DNA from: Arenimonas sp. GDDSR-1
GTDB lineage: Bacteria; Pseudomonadota; Gammaproteobacteria; Xanthomonadales; Xanthomonadaceae
Direction: 5' to 3'
Length of the DNA stretch: 32,593 nucleotides
Assembly: GCF_025980345.1 (NCBI RefSeq)
Contig: NZ_JAPDUI010000005.1
Coordinates: forward strand, 64,893 to 97,485
In this document: positions 1 to 8,529 of the stretch, piece after piece
Position numbering within the stretch: the first letter of the stretch is position 1
Layout: each line of letters begins with the position of its first letter
Translations under genes and position numbers: made by a program
Notes under the pieces: generated by a model
The model's input: only the letters and a program-made list of their open reading frames with translations
Databases searched by the model: none
What the model was told of the DNA's origin: nothing

Positions 1-1783
1 GCCGCATCACGCGGTCATAGATTTCAACCGAGGAGGCCAGATGGGTGAAATGGATCATGGCCTCGTTAATGGCGTACTGCTGCATGAAATTGCTCAGCAC
101 CACGTCGCAGGGGTGGCGTTCCGCGAACAGGAACGAAGCTTCCGGAAACAGACGATGCACGAACGGGGCATGGATGGTGCGGATCGGCATTTTATCGATG
201 ACCCGCAGATGTTCCGGGCCGCGCAGGGCCGAGAGCTGGCTCCGGTAAAGCGTACGCAGGTCGGCCAGTGCGCCGTCGTCCAGATGTTCCATGGCGAACG
301 GGTAGTGCCCGGGGAGGCGGTCAAGCTGGAAAGCGACCCGTTCGATCGTGGGCTTTTCTTCGATCGAAAGAATTTGGGGGTGGCCGTCGAGCATCACATC
401 CAGAAGCGTGGTTCCGGATCTCGGGAATCCGATCAGGAAGCACAGATCGTCGCCGAGATCGCCCTTCGTCGCGCTTGCCGAAGGTGCCCCGCGCGAGAGC
501 CAGCGCGTGACGGCATCGATCTGGGCCGGCAATGCAGCACGGTCGGTGGCGCGGGCGCGCACGCTTTCCGCGGCCATCGCGTTGCCTCTGCTGAAAGCGG
601 CAAAAGCATCCCCGTAACGTGCCATCCGGTCGGCCAAGGTGCCGCACTCATAGTGATAAGCCTGCACCAGGCGTGGATGCAGCGCATTCGGATTGATGGC
701 CGACAGGATGCGTTCGGCTTCGGCCACATCGCCGCGGCGACGGGCGATTTTCGCCGATTCGAAACGGATGTCGGGACTGTCCGGAATGCGCGCCAGGCCT
801 TCCTCGGCCGCAAGCTGCGCGGCATCCAGATCATTCAGCTGTTCGAGCCCTGAAATCAGTTCGGCCCAGGTGTCGCCGTCCTTTCCCGCCAGGGCCAGGG
901 CGTTCCGGTAGCAATCAACGGCGCGTCTTCCGTCCTGGAGTTCCTTGTACAGATTGCCCAGATGCCGATGCGCACGCGGATTTCCGGGTTCAGCTGCGAT
1001 GGCGCGCCGATAAGCCGTTTCGGCCGCATCGTACTGGCGCCCGATGTGGCGGCAGATTGCCAGATTGAGCAGTGCATCGGCATTTTCCGGATCGGCGGCA
1101 AGCAGCGATTCGAGCAGTTCCGCGGCGACTTCGTTTTCACCGCGGCCCATTTTCAGCAAAGCAAGATTGAGCAGCGCCGACCGGTAATACGGCGCTATGG
1201 CAAGCGCCTGGCCGTAGGCCTTCTCGGCGCCGGGAAAGTCATTCATGGCACGCAGCACATGGCCGAGGTTATGCCAGGCCTGGAAGTAGCCGGGAGCCAG
1301 GCGTGTCGCCTCGGTGAAGGCCTGCCGAGCATCCGCCGCCATGCCGGTGTTGAACAGGGCCCTGCCGAGATGGTTCAGGGCGAAGGCGTTGCCGGGTTGC
1401 AGGCTCAGCACGCGGCGGCAAAGGGCGGCGGCAGAACGGGCATCGCCGGACAGCTGAAGCAATGCGGCCTGGTCGATCAGGTCGTCGACGCTGCCGGATT
1501 TCGGCAGACCGTTCAGCCAACTGACGGCCTCGGCATTCATGCGTTCGCCGATGTAGTATTCACGCAGCCAATCCGCACAGTCGCGGTGCGCTCCGTAGGA
1601 TAAAAGCGGCGCTAACGCCTGATTCCCCTTGTTCAGACGCAGGCGGATTTCGGTCAGAAGGATCAGTGCGTCGAACGGAATCGGATGGATTTTCACGCGG
1701 GCGGCCAATGCGTCTTCGGCGCCGGCAAGATCACCGGATGCGACGAGGGATCTGGCCAGCGTCAGCAGCTTGTCTTCACTCAT
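1..1783 (-). CDS. TPR-repeat sulfotransferase, 3' end beyond window
   Basis: The frame is open from the start to the left edge (about 594 residues), so the C-terminus is missing. The N-terminal ~430 residues are alanine/leucine-rich helical repeats of TPR type, for example a run with ALNHLGRALFNTG and AWHNLGHVLRAM. A sulfotransferase domain follows: the PAPS 5'-phosphosulfate loop GFPRSGTTLLD begins at about residue 452, and a 3'-phosphate-binding segment, ERHPCDVVLSNF, lies further on. Family knowledge: TPR-sulfotransferases move sulfate from PAPS to a protein or glycan; the acceptor cannot be told here. Three in-frame ATGs lie at 1789, 1786 and 1783. I chose 1783 because a GGGA motif sits 6 nt before it, while the first ATG abuts that motif. 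The gene lies downstream of tRNA-Leu and its terminator. No signal peptide is visible. Confidence 0.85.
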   Translation of the reverse strand, partial: MSEDKLLTLARSLVASGDLAGAEDALAARVKIHPIPFDALILLTEIRLRLNKGNQALAPLLSYGAHRDCADWLREYYIGERMNAEAVSWLNGLPKSGSVDDLIDQAALLQLSGDARSAAALCRRVLSLQPGNAFALNHLGRALFNTGMAADARQAFTEATRLAPGYFQAWHNLGHVLRAMNDFPGAEKAYGQALAIAPYYRSALLNLALLKMGRGENEVAAELLESLLAADPENADALLNLAICRHIGRQYDAAETAYRRAIAAEPGNPRAHRHLGNLYKELQDGRRAVDCYRNALALAGKDGDTWAELISGLEQLNDLDAAQLAAEEGLARIPDSPDIRFESAKIARRRGDVAEAERILSAINPNALHPRLVQAYHYECGTLADRMARYGDAFAAFSRGNAMAAESVRARATDRAALPAQIDAVTRWLSRGAPSASATKGDLGDDLCFLIGFPRSGTTLLDVMLDGHPQILSIEEKPTIERVAFQLDRLPGHYPFAMEHLDDGALADLRTLYRSQLSALRGPEHLRVIDKMPIRTIHAPFVHRLFPEASFLFAERHPCDVVLSNFMQQYAINEAMIHFTHLASSVEIYDRVMR

Positions 1784-1834
1784 CATCATTCCCGGTCATG
1801 CCTGCATTTTAGCCTGTGCCCGCGCATTTCAGGC

Positions 1835-1861
1835 AAAAAAAACCCTCACCGGAGTGAGGGT
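1835..1861 (-). terminator. Rho-independent terminator of tRNA-Leu
   Basis: A perfect 8-bp stem (1842-1849 with 1854-1861, loop 1850-1853) is followed on the minus strand by eight T residues (1835-1842). It begins 7 nt after the tRNA CCA end, so it should end the tRNA-Leu transcript before the sulfotransferase gene. Confidence 0.9.
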
Positions 1862-1867
1862 CAGCGT

Positions 1868-1952
<85 letters not shown>

Positions 1953-1974
1953 AAGGTGTTTCGTTCAGACCGCT

Positions 1975-2003
1975 ATTTTAGCTATCCCCCCGATTTTTGT
2001 CAA
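1975..2003 (-). promoter_or_regulatory. sigma-70 promoter of tRNA-Leu
   Basis: On the minus strand TTGACA (1998-2003) and TAAAAT (1975-1980) are separated by exactly 17 nt. The bases after the -10 are GC-rich (CGGTCTG), as is usual for stable-RNA promoters under stringent control. The predicted start lies about 15 nt before the mature tRNA. Confidence 0.85.
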
Positions 2004-2036
2004 AACAATTACGCCTGAGTTGTGTCCAATCAGGAG

Positions 2037-2053
2037 CTTAACGGCAGGTTAAG
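2037..2053. promoter_or_regulatory. Palindrome upstream of rnr, possible operator
   Basis: CTTAAC and GTTAAG form a perfect inverted repeat with a 5-nt spacer. It covers where the -35 region would be if the -10 is TAAGAT at 2065-2070. A 6-bp half site can arise by chance, so the regulatory reading is an inference. Confidence 0.3.
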
Positions 2054-2064
2054 AGCGATGCGTG

Positions 2065-2070
2065 TAAGAT
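2065..2070 (+). promoter_or_regulatory. Candidate -10 of rnr
   Basis: TAAGAT lies 6 nt before the rnr ATG, which would place transcription start at or next to the start codon. There is no good -35 hexamer 16-18 nt upstream and no clear Shine-Dalgarno sequence. Evidence is positional only. Confidence 0.35.
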
Positions 2071-2076
2071 GTAGGC

Positions 2077-4446
2077 ATGAAAAAAACCCCGAAAAACAAG
2101 AATAAGTCCGCATTGCCGGCCTGGATGCCGGATACCCTGAAGCAGTCGGGATCGGGCAAACCGGGCGGCAAGGCGCGGCCAAAACCCCAAGCGGGCAAGC
2201 CGAAGCCGGGCAAATCGGCGCCACGATACGGCAGTACCGGCGATCAGCACTTCCAGCGCGAAGCCCAGAAATACGACAACCCGATTCTCAGCCGGGAGGG
2301 TCTGCTGCAGTTCCTGCGTGATGCCGGGGGCCCGATGCCCTTGGAAGACATGGCCAAGGCCCTGAAACTGGACGCCCCCGAACGCCTGGATGCCCTCCAG
2401 CGCCGCCTGCAGGCGATGGTGCGCGACGGCCAGGTCCTCCTGAACCGGCGGGGCGGCTATGCGCCGGCCGCGGCTTTGGATCTGCTTGCGGGCACCGTGA
2501 CGGCCCATCCGGACGGCTTCGGTTTCGTCAAATTCGAAACCGGCGGCGATGATGGCTTCCTCAACCCCAGTGAACTGCGTAAATGCTTCCACGGCGACCG
2601 TGTTCTGGTCAGTGTCATCAACATCGATCACAAAGGCCGGCGCAATGTCGCCATCGCCGAAGTACTCGAACGCCGCCATACCCGGGTGACCGGCCGGTTC
2701 AATATCCGTGCCGGCATCGCCACTGTCGTTCCGGATGACAAACGGCTCCAGCATGAAGTCCTGATCGGACCGGATGACCGGAACGGTGCCAGGGACGGAC
2801 AGCTGGTAGTCGCCGAGATCACCTCGCCGCTGGATTCGGGACGTCCGCCGATCGGCAAGGTTCTGGTGGTGCTGGGCGACCGGCTGACCGCCACCAAGGT
2901 GGTCGAGATGGCCATCCACGGCCATAACCTGCCGCATGAATTCCCGGAACCTGTCCTGCGTGAAGCCAATGCCATTCCGGTCGATGTCACCGCCGCCGAA
3001 ACCGCCGCGCGCGTCGACATCCGCCATCTGCCGCTGGTGACCATCGACGGCGAGGATGCCAAGGACTTCGATGATGCCGTGTATTGCGAGTCCAATGCCG
3101 CCGGATTCCGCCTGGTGGTCGCCATCGCCGATGTCTCGCACTATGTGCGGCCGGGCACGGCTCTGGACGATGAAGCCATCCTGCGCGGCACCTCGGTGTA
3201 TTTCCCGGGGTTCGTGGTGCCGATGCTGCCGGAGAACCTGTCCAACGGCATCTGCTCGCTGAAACCGAAAGTCGACCGTCTGTGTTTCGTGTGCGACATG
3301 CAGGTCGGTTTCGACGGGCTGGTCAGCGAGTCCAAATTCTACGAAGCCGTCATGCATTCGCATGCGCGCCTGACCTACAACCAGGTCTGGAAAGTGATCG
3401 GCGAGGACGATGCCGAGGCCAAAGCGGCGATGGGCGATCTGTTGCCGGCGATCGCCCGTCTGCATCAGCTTTACGACATCCTGTCGAAAGCCCGGAGCCG
3501 CCGCGGTGCCATCGAATTCGAATCCAGCGAAGTGCACTTCGAACTCAATCCCCAGGGCGAGGTCATCCAGGGCGGACTGCTGGCGCGCAACGATGCCCAT
3601 AAGCTGATCGAAGAATGCATGATTGCCGCCAATGTGGAGGCCGGCAAGGCCGTTCTGGCCAACCAAGCCCATGCGCCGTTCCGCGTGCATGACCGGCCGC
3701 CGGAATCGAAGTACGCGGACCTGCTCGAGTACCTCAAGGAATTCGCGCTGAGCATGCCGAGTTACGCCAAAGTGCAGCCGAAGGATTTCACCAACCTGCT
3801 CAAGAAAGTCCGGCTGCGCCCGGATGCTGCTTTGCTGGAAACCGTCCTGCTGCGTTCGCAGAGCCTTGCGGTGTACAGCACCGACAACAAGGGCCACTTC
3901 GGTCTGGCATTGGAAGCCTACAGCCACTTCACCTCGCCGATCCGGCGCTACCCCGATCTTCTGCTGCACCGCGCGCTGAAGAAAGCCCTTCTGCCGGCCA
4001 GCGATGGCGGTTTCAGCTATTCCGCGCAGGAGATGGACAAGCTCTGCCTGCAGTGTTCCGCGCTCGAGCGCCGCGCCGACGAGGCTGAACGGGAAGTCGA
4101 CGAACGTTACCGCAGTGCCTGGATGGAGCAGCATGTGGGCTCCCAGTTCGATGGCGTCATCAGCGGCGTCACCAGTTTCGGACTGTTCGTCGAGCTGACC
4201 GATTCCAAAGTCAACGGACTGGTGCATGTGACCCAGCTGCCGCATGATTACTGGCACTTCGATCCGCAGCGCAAGACCTTGACCGGTGAACGTAAGCGCA
4301 TGAGCTTCAGACTGGGTGATCCGATTCGCGTGCTGGTGTTGAAAGCCAGCGTGGAAGACAAGCGTATCGATTTCAAACCGGTATTCGCCGATGCCGACCG
4401 AAGCAAGCAGGCGATGGACGAAACAGCAAGGAAGAAACGCCGATGA
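2077..4446 (+). CDS. rnr: Ribonuclease R
   Basis: This 789-residue protein is a processive 3'-5' exoribonuclease that degrades structured RNA; E. coli RNase R is of similar size (about 813 aa). The first ~65 residues are lysine/proline-rich. A winged-helix segment follows (~70-130), then cold-shock/OB regions. The RNB catalytic core contains DGEDAKDFDDAV beginning at D324, the Mg-binding aspartate cluster. The C-terminal S1 domain (~685-770, GVISGVTSFGLFVEL) binds RNA. Unlike E. coli RNase R, which has a long lysine-rich tail, this one ends shortly after S1 with only ARKKRR. It is the first gene of a unit with rlmB, whose start overlaps its stop. The ATG lacks a clear Shine-Dalgarno and has a -10-like hexamer just before it. 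Confidence 0.96.
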   Translation: MKKTPKNKNKSALPAWMPDTLKQSGSGKPGGKARPKPQAGKPKPGKSAPRYGSTGDQHFQREAQKYDNPILSREGLLQFLRDAGGPMPLEDMAKALKLDAPERLDALQRRLQAMVRDGQVLLNRRGGYAPAAALDLLAGTVTAHPDGFGFVKFETGGDDGFLNPSELRKCFHGDRVLVSVINIDHKGRRNVAIAEVLERRHTRVTGRFNIRAGIATVVPDDKRLQHEVLIGPDDRNGARDGQLVVAEITSPLDSGRPPIGKVLVVLGDRLTATKVVEMAIHGHNLPHEFPEPVLREANAIPVDVTAAETAARVDIRHLPLVTIDGEDAKDFDDAVYCESNAAGFRLVVAIADVSHYVRPGTALDDEAILRGTSVYFPGFVVPMLPENLSNGICSLKPKVDRLCFVCDMQVGFDGLVSESKFYEAVMHSHARLTYNQVWKVIGEDDAEAKAAMGDLLPAIARLHQLYDILSKARSRRGAIEFESSEVHFELNPQGEVIQGGLLARNDAHKLIEECMIAANVEAGKAVLANQAHAPFRVHDRPPESKYADLLEYLKEFALSMPSYAKVQPKDFTNLLKKVRLRPDAALLETVLLRSQSLAVYSTDNKGHFGLALEAYSHFTSPIRRYPDLLLHRALKKALLPASDGGFSYSAQEMDKLCLQCSALERRADEAEREVDERYRSAWMEQHVGSQFDGVISGVTSFGLFVELTDSKVNGLVHVTQLPHDYWHFDPQRKTLTGERKRMSFRLGDPIRVLVLKASVEDKRIDFKPVFADADRSKQAMDETARKKRR

Positions 4447-5198
4447 GCAAAACCAGCCAGTGGATATCCGGAATCAATGCGGTCGCTTCGGCACTCGAAC
4501 ATGACATCGAGCATGTGCGCGAAGTCCTGGTCGAGGCGGGCAGCAAGAACGCACGCATCGTCGAAATCGAGGAAAATGCGCGCCGACGCGATATTTCCGT
4601 TCGCCGGGTCACGCATCAGGCGCTGGAAGGCATCGCCGGCGGACTCCGCCATCAGGGTGTGATCGCCCGCTATGAAGCGGCCAAGCCGACCGAAGAGTCG
4701 GAGTTGCCCGGACTGATCGAAGCGGCTGCGGGCAAGGCCCTGCTGCTGGTGCTGGATGGCGTGCAGGATCCGCATAATCTCGGAGCCTGTCTGCGTTCGG
4801 CCGCCGCGGCCGGCGTGACTGCCGTGATCATCCCCAAAGACAAGGCCGCACCGCTCAACGCCACCGTGAGAAAAACCTCGGCCGGCGCCGCCGACCGCAT
4901 TCCGGTCATTTCGGTGACCAATCTGGCACGCACCTTGCGTGCCATCAAGGATGCCGGAGTCTGGGTCTATGGTCTGGACGGCGAGGCAACCGGAATGATC
5001 TATCAGACCGATTTTACCGGCAACGTCGCAATCGTCATGGGCGGGGAAGGCGAGGGCATGCGCCGCCTGACCCGCGAACACTGCGATGGACTGGTCAAGA
5101 TTCCGATGCCCGGCGAGATGGAAAGCCTGAACGTATCGGTCGCCACCGGCATAGCCCTGTTCGAAACCGTCCGTCAGCGTCAAGGAGTGAAGTCATGA
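4443..5198 (+). CDS. rlmB: 23S rRNA (guanosine-2'-O)-methyltransferase RlmB
   Basis: This 251-residue SpoU-family (SPOUT, trefoil-knot) enzyme methylates the 2'-O of G2251 in the 23S rRNA P-loop using S-adenosylmethionine. Residues 1-75 form the substrate-binding domain, beginning with the ISGINAV pattern. SpoU motif 1 (DGVQDPHNLGACLRSAAAAG), motif 2 (MGGEGEGMRRLT) and motif 3 (PMPGEMESLNVSVATGIAL) are all present and intact. The start overlaps the rnr stop as ATGA, so translation is probably coupled. The rnr-rlmB pairing is also found in E. coli, which supports the assignment. Confidence 0.96.
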   Translation: MSKTSQWISGINAVASALEHDIEHVREVLVEAGSKNARIVEIEENARRRDISVRRVTHQALEGIAGGLRHQGVIARYEAAKPTEESELPGLIEAAAGKALLLVLDGVQDPHNLGACLRSAAAAGVTAVIIPKDKAAPLNATVRKTSAGAADRIPVISVTNLARTLRAIKDAGVWVYGLDGEATGMIYQTDFTGNVAIVMGGEGEGMRRLTREHCDGLVKIPMPGEMESLNVSVATGIALFETVRQRQGVKS

Positions 5199-5482
5199 CC
5201 ATCCACTGGTTCGATATCATCGGCCTGCTCGGGGTCGCACTCACCCTGCTGGCCTATCTCGCCCTGCAGGCCCGCCGCATGCGTGGCGACGGCCTGGTCT
5301 ATCCGCTGCTCAACCTGATCGGTGCCGGTGCCATTCTGGCGTCCCTGGTCTATGACGAGCACACCAATCTCTCGGCCTTCGTCATTGAATCGGCGTGGTG
5401 CGTGATCAGTCTTTACGGCATTTATCTGGCGCTCCGCGAGCGCGCATCGTCACTGGTCAACCGCAAGCCGCCAGCCGCTTAA
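5195..5482 (+). CDS. Small CBU_0592-like membrane protein
   Basis: This 95-residue protein has about three hydrophobic segments (~6-24, 38-53 and 63-80) joined by short loops with an RRMRGD stretch, and ends in a basic tail. It resembles the small inner-membrane proteins often annotated as CBU_0592 family. Its biochemical role is unknown to me. The start overlaps the rlmB stop (ATGA), so it is the last gene of the rnr unit. Its stop shares the tetranucleotide TTAA with the stop of the convergent rnt gene. Confidence 0.75.
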   Translation: MTIHWFDIIGLLGVALTLLAYLALQARRMRGDGLVYPLLNLIGAGAILASLVYDEHTNLSAFVIESAWCVISLYGIYLALRERASSLVNRKPPAA

Positions 5483-6096
5483 AGGGCTTTTCCCCAGCCG
5501 TTGACGATCCGGCAGAACAGCTGTGCGGTTCTTTCGGTATCGTACACCGCGGAATGCGCATCCTCGTTGTTCCATTCCATTCCGGCCGCAATCACCGCCT
5601 TGCTCAGCACGGTCTGGCCGAAGGCCATGGCCGCCAAAGTCACGGTGTCCAGCGTGCTGAACGGATGGAACGGATTGCGTTTATGGCCGACCCGCGCCAC
5701 GGCGGCATTCAGAAAGCCCAGATCGAACGAGGCATTGTGCCCGACCAGAATCGCGCGCGTGCAGTTATTGCGCTTGGCCGCCTGCCGGATGGGCGCGAAG
5801 ATGTGGTCCAGAGCGGCCCGTTCTTCCTTGGCGTCACGGAACGGGTGGGAAATATCGATGCCGGTGATTTCCAATGATTTCGGATCGATTTCCGAGCCTT
5901 CGAAGGGAATCACGTGCGTTGAATGGATCTGGCCGACGGCCAATTTCCCGTTTTCATCGAATTCAATCGGCGCGGCGGCGATTTCCAGCAGGGCGTGCCG
6001 GTTGCAGTCGAAGCCGCCGGTTTCTACGTCGACAACGACCGGAAGGAAGCCGCGGAATCGGTCGTTCAGTGGGAATTTCGGGGATGTGCTGGACAT
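5479..6096 (-). CDS. rnt: Ribonuclease T
   Basis: This 205-residue DEDDh-family 3'-5' exoribonuclease trims the 3' ends of tRNA (CCA turnover) and other stable RNAs. The opening [18 protein letters not shown] resembles E. coli RNase T closely; D23 and E25 are the first two metal ligands. The later motifs HNASFD and [14 protein letters not shown] supply the remaining Asp and His-Asp residues. The segment [17 protein letters not shown] is characteristic of RNase T rather than DNA polymerase epsilon-type exonucleases. It is encoded convergently to the rnr unit and follows the phoU terminator. The ATG has no Shine-Dalgarno and sits 6 nt after TATCAT, which is preceded by TGG (an extended -10). 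Confidence 0.95.
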   Translation of the reverse strand: MSSTSPKFPLNDRFRGFLPVVVDVETGGFDCNRHALLEIAAAPIEFDENGKLAVGQIHSTHVIPFEGSEIDPKSLEITGIDISHPFRDAKEERAALDHIFAPIRQAAKRNNCTRAILVGHNASFDLGFLNAAVARVGHKRNPFHPFSTLDTVTLAAMAFGQTVLSKAVIAAGMEWNNEDAHSAVYDTERTAQLFCRIVNGWGKAL

Positions 6097-6102
6097 GCAG
6101 CC

Positions 6103-6111
6103 ATGATACCA
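6103..6111 (-). promoter_or_regulatory. Extended -10 promoter of rnt
   Basis: The minus strand reads TGG-TATCAT (TATCAT at 6103-6108), matching the TGn extended -10 type. The rnt ATG begins 6 nt later, so the predicted transcript starts at or within a base or two of the start codon. The phoU terminator lies directly upstream, so rnt needs its own promoter or readthrough. Confidence 0.5.
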
Positions 6112-6125
6112 GTGTTCCCGTAACG

Positions 6126-6151
6126 AAAAGACCCGCCGAAGCGGGTCTTTT
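6126..6151 (-). terminator. Terminator of the pst-phoU operon
   Basis: A perfect 11-bp inverted repeat (6126-6136 with 6141-6151) has a 4-nt loop, with A and T tracts at its ends so that it could work in both directions. It lies 17 nt after the phoU stop on the minus strand. Confidence 0.9.
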
Positions 6152-6168
6152 GCCGGAAGCGCGCCGCA

Positions 6169-6864
6169 TCACTCGCTGGTACGGTCTTCTTTCTTGCGTT
6201 CGCCTTCCGGCATGTCGCCGTGCACCACGAACCAGGTGTTTTCGGCGATGTTGGTGGCGTGGTCGCCGATGCGTTCGATGTTCTTGGCCATGAACATCAG
6301 GTGCGTGCAGGCGCCGATGGTGCGCGGGTCTTCCATCATGTAGGTCACCAGCTCGCGGAAGAAGCTGGTGTACATCGCATCCAGATCGGCATCGGCATCG
6401 CGTACCTTGGCGGCCAGTTCGGCATCGCTGTCGGCATAGGCTTTCAGGGCGTCGCCGAGCAGGGCATTGGCGGTTTTGGCCAGGCGGGCGATGCGTGCCG
6501 TAGCGGGGATGGCCGGACTGTTGTTGAGCACGATCGAGCGCTTGGCCACATTCGAGGCATAGTCGCCGATGCGCTCGATGTCGGAAGATATGCGCAGCGC
6601 GGCATAGACTTCACGCAGATCGCGTGCCATCGGCTGGCGCAGCGCCAGAAGTTTGAGAACGTCCATGCTGATGGAATTTTCCAGGGCATCGATGGCGTCG
6701 TCGTTGGCCACCACGCGGGCGGCGGCATTGCTGTCGCGGCGGCCCAGCACGTCGACGGCGGCATTGAGCTGGGACATGGCCAGTTCGCCCATCTGCTTGA
6801 TTTCGTCGTACAGGCGGTCGAGCTCGGAGTCGAAGCTTTTCAGGATGTGATCGTGGGTGTTCAT
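6169..6864 (-). CDS. phoU: Phosphate signalling protein PhoU
   Basis: This 231-residue all-helical cytoplasmic protein has two tandem PhoU repeats. Each carries the metal-binding ERIGD motif: ISSDIERIGDYASNVA in the first repeat and AKNIERIGDHATNIAEN in the second. By family knowledge PhoU links the Pst transporter to the PhoR/PhoB two-component system and keeps the Pho regulon off when phosphate is plentiful. It is the last gene of the pst operon; its ATG is 8 nt after the pstB stop, with an AAGGAT Shine-Dalgarno overlapping that stop. The acidic/basic tail after residue ~215 is unremarkable. Confidence 0.97.
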   Translation of the reverse strand: MNTHDHILKSFDSELDRLYDEIKQMGELAMSQLNAAVDVLGRRDSNAAARVVANDDAIDALENSISMDVLKLLALRQPMARDLREVYAALRISSDIERIGDYASNVAKRSIVLNNSPAIPATARIARLAKTANALLGDALKAYADSDAELAAKVRDADADLDAMYTSFFRELVTYMMEDPRTIGACTHLMFMAKNIERIGDHATNIAENTWFVVHGDMPEGERKKEDRTSE

Positions 6865-6872
6865 GGGAATCC

Positions 6873-7679
6873 TTAGCCGAATCGGCCGGTGATGTAGTCT
6901 TCGGTCTGCTTCTTGGTGGGTTTGGTAAAGATGGTTTCGGTCACGCCATGCTCGATCAGTTCACCGAGATACATGAATGCGGTGTAGTCGGATACGCGCG
7001 CGGCCTGCTGCATGTTGTGGGTCACGATCAGGATGGTGAACTGCTGTTTCAGTTCCGAAATCAGCTGCTCGATCTTGCCGGTCGCGATCGGATCGAGCGC
7101 GGAGGTCGGTTCGTCGAACAGGATGACTTCGGGCTTGAGTGCCACGGCCCGAGCGATGCACAGGCGCTGCTGCTGGCCGCCGGAAAGTCCCAGGGCGCTC
7201 TGCTTCAGCTTGTCCTTCACTTCATCCCAGAGCGCGCCTTCGCGCAGGGCCTGTTCGACACGGACATCCATCTCGGACTTCGACAGCTTTTCGTAGTGGC
7301 TGATGCCGTAGGCGATGTTGTCGTAGATCGACATCGGGAACGGCACCGGCTTCTGGAACACCATGCCGACCTTGCTGCGCAGTTTGTTCAGCGGGTAGGC
7401 GGGATCGATGATGTTCTCGCCGTCCAGCATGACCGTTCCGGTGGCCCGCTGTTTCGGATACAGGCTGTAGATGCGGTTGAATACGCGCAGCAGCGTGGAC
7501 TTGCCGCAGCCGGAAGGTCCGATCAGTGCCGTCACCTTGTTTTCGGGAACGTCGAGGGACAGCTCCTTGATGGCCTTGAAATCGCCGTAGTGGAACGCCA
7601 GGTCGCGCGCCGACAGTTTCGCCGCGGTCGGCGCCGTGGACTGCTGGGTATGCGGAACATTGAGATGAAGATTAGCCAT
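6873..7679 (-). CDS. pstB: Phosphate ABC transporter ATPase PstB
   Basis: This 268-residue ABC ATPase powers high-affinity phosphate import at the cytoplasmic face of PstCA. The Walker A motif GPSGCGKST, the signature [14 protein letters not shown], Walker B ([13 protein letters not shown]) and the H-loop (IVTHNM) are all intact. The open frame extends upstream to 7745, but I chose the ATG at 7679: a GGA Shine-Dalgarno lies 9 nt before it and it gives MANLHLNV, whereas the extra upstream codons lie inside pstA. The start overlaps the end of pstA by 8 nt, indicating translational coupling. Confidence 0.96.
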   Translation of the reverse strand: MANLHLNVPHTQQSTAPTAAKLSARDLAFHYGDFKAIKELSLDVPENKVTALIGPSGCGKSTLLRVFNRIYSLYPKQRATGTVMLDGENIIDPAYPLNKLRSKVGMVFQKPVPFPMSIYDNIAYGISHYEKLSKSEMDVRVEQALREGALWDEVKDKLKQSALGLSGGQQQRLCIARAVALKPEVILFDEPTSALDPIATGKIEQLISELKQQFTILIVTHNMQQAARVSDYTAFMYLGELIEHGVTETIFTKPTKKQTEDYITGRFG

Positions 7680-8529
7680 ATTTATTTTTCCGGGCAATGA
7701 CAACACGGGCGAAGATGGAGATGAACAGCACGAACAGGGTGACAATCAGGGCGCCGGCCCAGGCCAGTTTGTTCCAGTATTCGAACGGGCTCATGGCGAA
7801 CTGGAAGATGACCGCCGGAACACTGGCCATCGGCTTGCTCAGGTCGGTGTTCCAGTACTGGTTGTTGAGCGCGGTGAACAGCAGCGGAGCCGTTTCACCG
7901 CTGATGCGCGCCAGCGCCAGCAGAACGCCGGTCAGGATGCCGGGCAGGGCGGCACGGTAGAGGATCTGGGTGTTGACCTTCCACTGCGGAATGCCGAGCG
8001 ACAGTGCGGCTTCGCGCATCTGGCCAGGCACCAGGCGGATCATTTCATCGGTGGTGCGCACCACGACCGGCAGCACGATGAACCCCAATGCAATGGCACC
8101 GGCCCAGCCGGAGAAGCCGCCGGTCGGCTGCACTACCAGCGTGAAGATGAAAAGACCAAGCACGATGGACGGCGCCGACAGCAGGATGTCATTGACGAAC
8201 CGGATGGTATCGCCGAGCCAGTGATGGTTGACGTACTCGGCCAGATAGGTGCCCGCGGCAATGCCGATCGGCGCGGCCATCAGTACCGCCAGCAGGCACA
8301 TCATCAGGCTGCCGGCCAGCGCATTGAGCATGCCGCCACTTTCTTCGCCGGGCGGCGGGGTCATCTGGGTAAACAGATGCGGACCGATGGCATCGATGCC
8401 TTTGCTCAGCGTGACCCAAAGTATCCAGGTCAGGAAGAACAGGCCGAACAGCGTGGCCAGGCCGGAAAGCACCATGGTCAGGCCATTGATGAAACGGCGT
8501 TTGAGGTAAATGGACTGGACGCTGGCCAT
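7672..8529 (-). CDS. pstA: Phosphate ABC transporter permease PstA
   Basis: This 285-residue inner-membrane permease has about six transmembrane segments. The EAA-loop that contacts PstB is visible as [20 protein letters not shown], followed by [12 protein letters not shown], a segment typical of PstA. With PstC it forms the channel for phosphate passing in from the periplasmic binding protein. The ATG overlaps the pstC stop by one base (TGATG), and its own 3' end overlaps pstB. Confidence 0.96.
   Translation of the reverse strand: MASVQSIYLKRRFINGLTMVLSGLATLFGLFFLTWILWVTLSKGIDAIGPHLFTQMTPPPGEESGGMLNALAGSLMMCLLAVLMAAPIGIAAGTYLAEYVNHHWLGDTIRFVNDILLSAPSIVLGLFIFTLVVQPTGGFSGWAGAIALGFIVLPVVVRTTDEMIRLVPGQMREAALSLGIPQWKVNTQILYRAALPGILTGVLLALARISGETAPLLFTALNNQYWNTDLSKPMASVPAVIFQFAMSPFEYWNKLAWAGALIVTLFVLFISIFARVVIARKNKYG

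Noticed and set aside
2038-4257. A 739-codon open frame on the minus strand opposite rnr, and a 311-codon one opposite rlmB.
   Set aside because: Both are shadows of complete, motif-rich sense genes; the predicted proteins are low in structure signals and have no family features.
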